The notes beneath the pieces are model-generated. The model saw nothing but the letters and a program-made list of their open reading frames with translations, searched no databases and was not told the DNA's origin. The position numbers and the translations under genes were made by a program. Source: Ehretia macrophylla (Eukaryota > Streptophyta > Magnoliopsida > Boraginales > Ehretiaceae). Taken from it: DNA of 64,000 nt. The number at the start of each line of letters is the position of its first letter. Positions within the stretch are counted from its first letter, which is position 1. The stretch covers positions 117,490,325-117,554,324 of the forward strand of contig CM075764.1 of the NCBI GenBank assembly GCA_037974665.1. The letters are read 5' to 3'. This document shows, piece after piece, positions 56,364-64,000 of this stretch.

Positions 56364-58671
56364 TGTCACGCCCCGACCCGACCCCACAAAAGACCAAGCC
56401 CGGACCTGACACACGGACAGAGTCTTCTCTGTACCGTGGACGATCCGAAAATTCTACATTCAACATAATATTCATGAAAACCACAAAAAACATTTGAAAC
56501 AAGTCAACTTTCTTTTAGAAACATACATCTTCTCATTAACAAACTTTGCAAACCAAAATGTCATGCATACTACAGAAGTACTCATGCCACTAAGCAGTTA
56601 AACCATTAGCATGCAGTTCTTTACTAGTCACGCGAGTATATCTTTACAACTTACAACCTTTCAACTTTTACAACATAGGACCATAGAGGCCTCAAAATAG
56701 AAACTACATACAATGCTACAAGCCTCAAAATGAAGCGACAACCAAGCAATATACACATCAAGCATGGCCCGCACAAAAGACTGGCAACCAACCACCAGCT
56801 AAGCGAAGAAAGTGCTATCAAGGAAACACCTCCACTTGCTCCTTCTCCTCCTCAACCACCTCTATAGGATCAGCCTCAACTACTCATGTAAAATATAGTA
56901 TAGAAATGAATGAGCAAAAACTATTGCTCAGCGAGGGTTAATTGATCTTAAGGACGGAGGTTAGAGGAGAATGCAATGCAAATAGTCAAGTAGATCAGTC
57001 AATTAACATATAGAGATACAAGCAAAGCCAACAATAAATCAAGACAAGCATTAAGGCTATAATCATTCAATTAAAGGATACAATTCACTTTCCACGAGCA
57101 ACTTTCAATCACGAATCCGATGACGACGCGCCGGCCCAACCACCTTATAACTTTAGTTTGGAATACCCCGGAAGTATCCAATCAATTCTACGACCCAAAT
57201 CTCCCTGGGCGGCAACCCAAGCAAGAAAGGGAATAGGACACGGAGCTAGAGCAACCAACCTTGGCAACCCGAGGCTACCCAGAGAGGCCCGTCACACCGC
57301 CCCTGACTCTATGAATGCAATACAATACACAATGCAACAATTGAGCAATAGAGCCACAAGTGGGAGAATAACAAAATAGGTTACTTTTGCACGCAATAGC
57401 AATAGTTGATAAACATTTCAATCATAATAAACTATAATAAGCACAATAAGCAACAACAAGCAACAATAACATTCTAAAGGTCAAAACACGCAAAAACCCA
57501 ACAAAACACACAACGACCCCAACTTTAAAAAAGCTACTACTTCCAAACGAGCTACAAGTTTTGAAAACCGACTTCACCACTCCTCCTAGGACACCATAAG
57601 GCACGTCTAAAGACCACGAAACCCTACTTTACCCTAGAATTCCCGCAAAGCTCTGATTTTCCCCTTTGCTCGTTGGAACTACAGCTACCTCAACCGATCA
57701 CCCAACCAATGTCATAATTGCACCAAAAGTGCTTCCATGGCATACTACGACAATGCCTTCACGCAAAATGAAGAACTGCCAAACTCGACCGGAACGACCC
57801 CAAAATGTACCAAGCCATTTTTCCCCAATTTTCCATTACACAATCCAAATAAATACTACATTTAAGCATTCTAACATATCTAGCATCTTTCCACGTCAAT
57901 AAAACACAAAACGGAGCAACTTTTACGAAAAGGGGGTTTAGTATTCATAATTTACTATTCCATTGTCAATTTAAATTGCAATTGCTATATTCAACTGTAG
58001 AAAATGCTAAAACCCTACAAATACATGTTCTACAATCATCAAGGAACATTCTTTAAACAACAAAATGGATAAAATAACAATCTACGCATAATTCCCAAAA
58101 TTTAAAGTTTGTATAACATATATTCAAATGCGCAAATAAAGATGCATCCTTCACCTTAGACGCTACTATATGCTAGGAAAACCATGTTGGAAGCCTCGAA
58201 AACATCCCCGTGCAAGCTCTCGCGAAGATTTGAAGATTTGAAGTTGAATTTTTTTTTTTCTCTATGAAGCTCTGGGCCTCCTTCTTTTTTTCAGCTTTTC
58301 TTTGTTTTATTTTATGCTATTATAAGCTTTAAAAGATGACAACTTAAATAGTCAAAGGTCAATGGTCTTTGGCTTGGTCAAATCTAACTATTTTGGCATT
58401 TTTAACTTAAAATAAAGCATAAAACTACTAGTCTAATAACCTAACAATTAAATACTAACTACTAAAATACTAAAACTCCAAAATCAACACACTAAATACT
58501 AGTTTTCACTATTTGCTGAGGACTAGAAATCATTTCCTAACTAACACTCTCGATATGCAATGCAGTTTGCAACAAAGAACGAATAACGATTAAATATCAA
58601 GGAATTTAAGAAAAATATAATTTTCAAAAAAATAAACAGAAAAATTTCACATTTCGGGCTCGGGTATAACA
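56364..58671 (-). mobile_element. Solo LTR of the chromovirus 2 family
   Basis: A single 2,308-bp LTR lies between perfect target duplications TATTC (56359-56363 and 58672-58676). Removing it and one TATTC restores the EPRV C-terminal region. It shares its ends with the LTRs of chromovirus 2 but has many differences, so it is an older or different subfamily member. Solo LTRs form by recombination between the two LTRs of one element. No gene lies in it. Confidence 0.94.
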
Positions 58672-59175
58672 TATTCTCACAGGTGTTTCAGTCAATTGAC
58701 CCTCCAACACTCATCACCGGTCAAGTTATACAGCACCAGCAAGTTTTCATCATTCGCCTCACAAATGTTTGGAATCGTGTCATTCCGCCAACCATCAATC
58801 CAATCAACCATTTTCACCTCGGACAAGAGCCTTTGGAATATTTTATTTCTTGGGAACAATGCCTTACTGTCAAAAGAGCTACTGCTAGAGCCCATGGTCT
58901 AGATGTTTTTGATCCCCGAGAATTTTGGAATGTTCGCTTTCCTAATAGCCTTACTTTTTATGAGCATCTTCTCGCTTTCCAGAGTTTTTCTCAAGAAGAT
59001 GGCTATTCCACTGCAGACCTTGGGTCTGACTACAACCCGTAGGGGGGAGATCTTTGCCAAAACAGTCAGGAGTAGTGGGATGATATCGATCTCAATAATG
59101 ACAGATGGTGACACATTGCAAACAGGATTCCAGGAATCCCAGATGGACCCCATGACGAAGCTTCGTGTCATGTAA
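58672..59175 (+). pseudogene. EPRV copy H: C-terminal polyprotein region, last part
   Basis: The region continues after the solo LTR. A 119-codon frame (58683-59042) covers FQSIDPPTLITGQVIQHQQVFIIRL, a Trp/Tyr-rich block and the FWNVRFPNSLTFYEHLLAF block, to a TAG in the DYNP segment. A different frame stays open to the end at TAA 59173-59175. The last residues read DPMTKLRVM in several copies. Confidence 0.8.
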
Positions 59176-59455
59176 ATAGGTTTGTCATGTTGTAATAATA
59201 GGATATAACAGGAATCTTTTGTCACTTCAGATTCCCTTTAGGTCATGTCTCGTTTGTCTGTTTATAATAAGTGAGATTTTCTTTATTAAAGGAGATCGCT
59301 TTAGTCGCGTCAGGATTGTCTTATTTTGAATTATTAGGAATCTCTTTATGTCATGTCAGCTTTTTCTTTATTAAAGGAAGCTGCTATAGTCCTTGTTAGG
59401 AATAGTGAAGATTCCGCTTGTATTATTAAGCTTTGTAATGGTTTGCCTATAAATA
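59176..59455 (+). promoter_or_regulatory. EPRV intergenic promoter between copies H and I
   Basis: TATAAATA is at 59448-59455. The two palindromic elements are at about 59277-59294 (arm partly mutated, ggaga) and 59365-59381. A CGTCA (TGACG reverse) lies at about 59308-59312. This is the plus-strand counterpart of the blocks at 3346 and 9765. Confidence 0.8.
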
Positions 59456-59658
59456 ATGAAGAACCCCTGACTAAAAAGGCAGAGTTAGATTTAGATTGAA
59501 ATACATCTTTCTTTCTCTAACTCCTTCCCTTCCCCTTAGTGGTATTAGAGCCTAGTTAACTGTAACACTTCCCTATTCTGGTATTGAAGGTCTTAAACTA
59601 TACTTGTGTGTTGAACACTATAGTCTTTGGCAATAGGGAAATAGCCGTTAAAGAGTTA
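59456..59658 (+). promoter_or_regulatory. EPRV leader of copy I with primer binding site 59540-59552
   Basis: The leader has the tRNA-Met site TGGTATTAGAGCC at 59540-59552 (one change). The TGA that closes the upstream frame in other copies is TTA here, so the frame is open from an ATG at 59584, inside the leader, 25 codons ahead of the usual start. Confidence 0.83.
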
Positions 59659-59990
59659 ATGAAAGGCGTCGTAAGTCCCGCAGTAAGTCCAGTCGTGACC
59701 AGTGTATCCACCATGGCTGATCTTCCCTTGCCAGAACAAGAAGTTGTTGCTAACAACTCTGAAGTCACTTCCTTTGATCCTTCCGCATCTCATTATGAGG
59801 TAGACATAACCCAAACACCCCCATCTACTAAACCAGGTGAACTCTTCAAGCTTTCTCCATTAAACCCATACTCATACTATCAAACTTCCCAACTCATACA
59901 AAAGTTCAAATCTATATCACCTATCAAACTAGCCCTTACAGCCGTGTATAAATCCTCTTCTGTCACTGTACAATCTGTATCCTCTTCCAA
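59659..59990 (+). pseudogene. EPRV copy I: polyprotein N-terminus, fused to the linker
   Basis: The usual start is the ATG at 59659-59661, with a second Met at 59713 in a strong context (ccaccATGG). About 110 codons follow, to the VQSVSSS segment at 59990, where the frame goes straight on into the linker. The movement protein is missing. The joined frame is open to 60093. Confidence 0.83.
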
Positions 59991-60307
59991 ACAAGTTCGT
60001 TCTTGGAACATCGTCAACATGATCAACATGCAAAAATCTTCTTCCAAGAAGCATTATCTTGATTCAGACGAGTTCAAAAGAAAAAGAGAATGACTCGTTG
60101 AAAAGCTCAAACAGCCAACTAAGCCAAAGAAGCAGTCCTTTCATCCTTGGAAGCATAATCCAAAGCCAGATCATGCAATCTGGTTACCAAGTGGCAATTA
60201 TGAAAAAGCCTATTGGGTTGATCTCACACCACCTCCTCATTATCTCTCCAAAGAGAAAATTGTCCCAACAGGGTGGGGCGATAAAGGCGAGAAAAAAGGT
60301 CCCAGTA
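59991..60307 (+). pseudogene. EPRV copy I: MP-CP linker
   Basis: The segment holds the VNMINMQKSSS block, KRKRE then TGA at 60091-60093 (Arg to stop), then HPWKHNPKPDHAIW and the YWVDLTPPPHYL block. At about 60307 it is joined to the PR body (GFASEAHSM) through the shared AGTAGAGG-type sequence; the entire CP and the PR active site are missing. Confidence 0.8.
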
Positions 60308-61194
60308 GAGGATTTGCAAGTGAAGCACATTCCATGACCATTCCTATACACTTATCCCCAGATATCTCAGTTCGACATAGCTTTAACCAGTATGATCAAT
60401 GTTGTGAAGACATTCTCCTAGGAATGGATTTCCTCACCTTACTTGTTCCATTCTCATTTCAGACAGATGGTTTCCAATTCCTACACAATCAGTATAGCCC
60501 TTGGGTATCCTTACAGGAGTTACCTTCACAAGTTTCAGCCATTCAAGATGATGAATTTGCTGTAGAGAGAAACCTCCTCCTTTCCTGTTGCAGTGATCTT
60601 CCAAAGAAGTTTTGGGAAAGAGAGAAGAACTTCGTCTCTCTGCCTTATAGAGAAAATTGGCAGATGCCACACCAAACCGCTTCTCATCCAGGAATGCCGA
60701 AAGATAAAGATCTTTGTCAAGCTGAAATTCAAACACTCCTTGAGCAAGGTCTCATCCGACCATCCAGATCTCCGTGGACAAGTCATGCCTTTTATGTCAA
60801 CAAAAGATCTGAACAAGTCCGAGAAAAGAAAATATTGGTGATAGATTATCGCCAACTCAATGATCAATTGCAGGATATCAGATACCCTTTTCCAAAAAAG
60901 GAACAACTCCTTCAGAAGCTATCCAAAGCCAAATTCTTCTCAAAATTTGATATGAAATCTAGATTTTGGCAAATTGGTATTACTGTAGCTGATAGATTCA
61001 AAATTGCTTTTGTTGTTCCACCGGGACATTATGAATGGAACGTCATGCCATTCGGTCTCAAGAATGCACCTTCTAAGTTCCAACACATAATGGATGATGT
61101 GTACCGACCCCTTACGCAGCACCGTATTGTCTACATTGATGATGTTTTTGTATTCAGCAACACAGCTGAAGAACACCACCAGCATCTCCGATAA
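60308..61194 (+). pseudogene. EPRV copy I: PR body and intact reverse transcriptase core
   Basis: A 286-codon frame (60334-61194) runs from MTIPIHLSPD of PR (without its active-site loop) through the whole RT fingers and palm: [59 protein letters not shown] and YIDD at 61132-61143. It ends at TAA after HHQHLR. This is the longest uninterrupted viral RT frame in the window. Some substitutions (KSRFW for KSGFW) may affect function. Confidence 0.9.
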
Positions 61195-61860
61195 TTCCAG
61201 GAACTAACCTACCAGCATTAATTAGTTCTAGTAGAATCCAAAATGAAAATTGGTCTAAATGCTATTGATTTTTCTTGGTTTGCCGATAAGAGAATGACAC
61301 ATTCTTTTACAGGACCACATATCAAGCAAAGTCCTCGACTTTCCTGATGAGCTCAGAACTGTTACTCAGATCCAGCAGTTCCTTGGATTGATCAATTATG
61401 CCTCATCGCATGTTCCATCCTTGGCCAACTACACTAGCCAGATTTTCAAGTACCTCCGAAAATCCAACATTGGAAATTGGTCTCCAGAAGCCACAATTGT
61501 AGTTCAGAAGCTAAAAGAACTATTCCAGGCACTCCCTCCTCTCAAGATCCCAGGTCCAGGACAACTCATCTTGCAGACTGATGTTTCCCTTGATTTTTAG
61601 GCAGCAGTCCTCATTGACGAAGACAATGGACACAGACAAGTCTGTGGCTACAAATCAGGATCTTTCACGCTATCACAATACAACTATCCCTCTTTCAAAA
61701 TAGAAGTTCTTGTAGTCATTCAGGGATTCAAAAAATTCAAGTTTTATCTTGCTCAGAATCCCTTTATTATTGAAACAAATTTTAAAGGATTTCAGGGTGT
61801 TCTCAAAAGAAAGCAGAATGATATTTCGGATCCACAACTCATCCGATGGACATAATGGAT
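61195..61860 (+). pseudogene. EPRV copy I: RT thumb, connection and RNase H
   Basis: A frameshift near 61270 and stops break the thumb. 61388-61600 encodes INYASSHVPSLANYT to LQTDVSLDF then TAG. The catalytic context TDAS is TDVS. Further stops lie at 61680 and 61853 (Glu and Trp codons changed). Confidence 0.8.
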
Positions 61861-62920
61861 TTCTCAGTTCAATTGGAAAATGCGACACATCCCAAACAAA
61901 GAGAATATCCTTGCTGATTTTCTCTCTCGCACACTACCCTCCGAGAAAGTTGTATGCAAGGTAAATCCATATGGTCACACACTCCCGTCTTCCCTTGTTC
62001 CATGTCTTATTCCAGGTAGTTCTAACTCAAATCTAGATCCCACTGAGGGCCAGTCTTAGATATTTTATGATTTGAGTCTAGATCAACAGACACAATTTCT
62101 CGCAGCCCTTCTTGAGGAACTTCAACTCAAAATTCTACGAGCGTTCACACGTAGCCAGATCACTGATTTCTTTGAGGAATTCGTTGAGATCAAACTTAGA
62201 TGAATTATTGATCTATTATCCTCTGTCTATTATATTCGCAATGTTGTTCGTTATAATCCCCAGCATAAAGAACCATGGGATACAGTTCTTGATTTCAATA
62301 ATTATGACTTTTCAAAGATACAATTCTTGTATCTTTGGTATTGGCTTAATTATTATGCTATGGCAGTTCTTTTTGATCCTGAACTCATCCAGAGACATGT
62401 TCGTGTGTTCTCAGAATCCCGCTTCGTCAAGCTATTCTCACAGGTGTTTCAGTCATTTGACCCTCCAACACTCATCACCGGTCAAATTATTCAGTACCAA
62501 CAGGTTTTCATCATTCTCCTCACAGACGTTTGGTATCGTGCCATTCCGCCAACCATCATTCCAATCAACCATTTTTACCTCCGACAAGAGCCTTGGGAAT
62601 ATTTCATTTCTTGGGAACAATGTCTTACCGTCAAAAGAGTCACTGCTAGAGCTCATGGTCTAGATGCTTCTAATCCCACAGAATTTTGGCACGTCTGCTT
62701 CCCTAATAGCCCCACTTTTCATGAGCATCTTCTAGCCTTCCAGAATTTTTCTCAAGAAGATGGATATTCCACTGCAGACCTTGGGTTTGGCTACGACCCG
62801 TGGGGGGGGATCTTAGCCAAGACAGTCAGGAATGGTGGGATGATATCGATCTCAATAACAACAGATGGTGACTCATTACAGACAGGATTTCAGGAATCCA
62901 TGGTAGACCCCATGACGTAG
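61861..62920 (+). pseudogene. EPRV copy I: C-terminal polyprotein region
   Basis: The ADFLSRT end of RNase H is followed by the hinge (SSNSN, here changed). A 183-codon frame (62112-62663) is a shifted reading. The polyprotein-phase frame 62327-62920 (197 codons) is open from LYLWYWLNYYAMAVLFDPELIQRH through the FWHVCFPNSPTF and SFSQEDGYSTADLG-like blocks to a TAG at 62918-62920, close to the normal end. This is the longest intact stretch of the unassigned C-terminal region. Confidence 0.83.
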
Positions 62921-63251
62921 CTTCGTGTCATATAAATAGGTTTGTCATGTTGTAATAATAGGATACGATAGGAATCTTTTGTCACTTCAGATTCCCTTTA
63001 AGTCATGTCTTGGTTGTCTTTTTGTAACAAGTGAGATTTCCTTTATTAAAGGAAACCGCTTTAGTCCTTGTTAGGAATAGTGAAGATTCCACTTGTATTA
63101 TTAGACTTTGTAATGGTTTGCCTATAAATAATGAAGAACTCCTAACTAAAGGGGCAGAGTTAGATTGGGATTAAAACACATCATCTATTTCTCTCTCTCA
63201 AACTAAAGCCTTTAGCTATGTCTTCTTCTGCCTCCCGCTCCTTCCCTTCCC
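62921..63251 (+). promoter_or_regulatory. EPRV promoter and leader after copy I, one palindrome lost
   Basis: TATAAATA is at 63123-63130. Only one palindrome is present (about 63037-63055); the bases that follow it (ccgctttagtccttg) are a hybrid of the flanks of the two normal copies, so one repeat and the spacer, about 85 bp, were lost by recombination between the two. The leader ends at 63251 before the PBS and is joined to a second intergenic block. Confidence 0.82.
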
Positions 63252-63568
63252 CGGGTGGACCCCATGACGAAGCTTCGTGCCATGTAAATAGGTTTGTCAT
63301 GTTGTAATAATAGGATATGACAGGAATCTTTTGTCACTTCAGATTCCCTTTAAAGTCATGTCTCATTTGTCTGTTTGTAATAAGTGAGATTTCTTTTATT
63401 AAAGGAAACCTCTTTAGTCGCGTCAAGATTGTCTTATTGTGAATTATTAGGAATCTCTTTATGTCATATCAGCTTTTCCTTTATTAAAGGAAGCTGCTTT
63501 AATCCTTGTCAGGAATAGTGGAGATTTCGCTTGTATTATTAGGCTTTGTAATGGTTTGCCTATAAATA
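63252..63568 (+). promoter_or_regulatory. EPRV intergenic promoter of copy J
   Basis: TATAAATA is at 63561-63568 and both palindromes are present (about 63390-63408 and 63474-63492). It starts in the last polyprotein codons (gggtggaccccatgacgaag type). Together with 62921-63251 it forms a tandem promoter pair. Confidence 0.82.
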
Positions 63569-63832
63569 ATGAAGAACCCCAGACTAAAGGGGCAGAGTTA
63601 AATTTGGATTGAAACATATCTTTCTTTCTCTCAAGAGTTTCCACTTTCCGTCTTTCCTTAGAAAGCCTTTAGCCATGTCTTCCTCCGTCTCCCGTTCTTT
63701 CCCTTTCCCTTAGTGGCCTCAGAGCCGAGTTAACTGAAGAACTTCCCTATTTTGGTATTAAAGGTCTTAAACTATACTTGTGTGTTGAACACTATAGTCT
63801 TTGGCAAAAGGGAAATAGCCGTTAAAGAGTGA
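63569..63832 (+). promoter_or_regulatory. EPRV leader of copy J with primer binding site 63714-63726
   Basis: The leader holds TGGCCTCAGAGCC at 63714-63726, two changes from the usual tRNA-Met site. TGA ahead of the ATG at 63833 is present. Confidence 0.82.
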
Positions 63833-63925
63833 ATGAAAGGTGTCGTAAGTCCCGTAGTAAGTCCAGTCGTGACTAGTGTATCCACCATGGCGGATATTCC
63901 CCTGCCAAAACAAGAAGTTGTTTGG
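63833..63925 (+). pseudogene. EPRV copy J: polyprotein N-terminus, truncated
   Basis: The ATG at 63833-63835 begins about 30 codons of the N-terminal region (MADIPLPKQEVV in the second-Met frame) before the junction at about 63923. Confidence 0.8.
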
Positions 63926-63944
63926 CTTAGTAGTATCAAAGCCT
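63926..63944 (+). other. PBS-like filler at a deletion junction
   Basis: Bases 63926-63944 resemble the viral primer-binding region (cttagtggtatcagagcct) with two changes. They lie between N-terminal and MP-linker sequence, where neither neighbour explains them. Confidence 0.65.
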
Positions 63945-64000
63945 CAAAATGCTGCCATTAAAAAGATATGGTCAGATCTCAAGGAACATGTTGCATGGAC
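63945..64000 (+). pseudogene. EPRV copy J: start of the linker, cut by the window end
   Basis: The segment matches 655-715 of copy A (QNAAIQKIWSDLKEHVAW block). It runs to the edge of the window, so the rest of copy J lies outside. Confidence 0.8.

Noticed and set aside
56364..58671. A full chromovirus lost by assembly at the solo LTR
   Set aside because: One LTR between perfect 5-bp duplications is the normal solo-LTR structure; nothing points to a gap.
55806..59175. The C-terminal EPRV region as a host exon pair split by the LTR
   Set aside because: The region recurs in six viral copies and is in frame with RNase H, so it is viral.

Overview
This window is nuclear DNA of a flowering plant, almost certainly transposon-rich heterochromatin. 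I recognise no host protein gene, tRNA or rRNA. Essentially every base belongs either to rearranged endogenous pararetrovirus (EPRV, family Caulimoviridae) copies, about 36 kb in all, or to LTR retrotransposons nested in them, about 28 kb. The plant call rests on the caulimovirid polyprotein, on Tekay-like chromoviruses with initiator-Met tRNA primer sites and C-terminal chromodomains, and on many lesions of the C-to-T type seen in methylated plant repeats.

The EPRV has one long reading frame in the order N-terminal region, 30K-type movement protein (MP), Cys/His linker, coat protein (CP) with a CCHC knuckle, aspartic protease (PR), reverse transcriptase (RT), RNase H (RH), and a further C-terminal region of about 310 residues of unknown function. 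After the stop comes an intergenic promoter with two copies of a palindromic AAAGG-type motif, a TATAAATA box, a short leader with a tRNA-Met primer binding site (PBS), and the frame again. The copy at 3.2-9.6 kb is close to full length, about 6.4 kb from PBS to PBS. It is nearest in layout to single-polyprotein petuvirus-like caulimovirids; the genus is not settled.

Layout: 1-110 LTR end; 111-3200 copy A (+); 3200-9640 copy B (-); 9640-10467 duplicated promoter block; 10468-15523 and 25447-25913 copy C (-), split by chromovirus 1 (15524-25441); 25914-30242 copy D (+); 30252-30474 and 39999-41474 copy E (-), split by chromovirus 2 (30475-39993); 41475-47426 a non-autonomous LTR element with a truncated 5' LTR; 47427-48970 copy F (-); 48971-49235 small tandem modules; 49236-51402 copy G (-); 51403-56363 and 58672-59658 copy H (+), split by a solo LTR of the chromovirus 2 family (56364-58671); 59659-62920 copy I (+), lacking MP and most CP; 62921-63832 two promoter blocks; 63833-64000 copy J (+).

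All copies are broken by stops, frameshifts and deletions. H and I keep the YIDD motif of RT, and G and H keep an intact CCHC knuckle. Neighbouring copies meet tail-to-head, head-to-head or as fold-backs with short microhomologies. Several arrangements could give double-stranded RNA. The chromoviruses inserted later, with 5-bp target duplications still visible. I see no new enzymatic system. The points most worth a second look are the conserved C-terminal region, the paired promoter palindromes, the recurrent internal-deletion junction and the clustering of chromovirus insertions.
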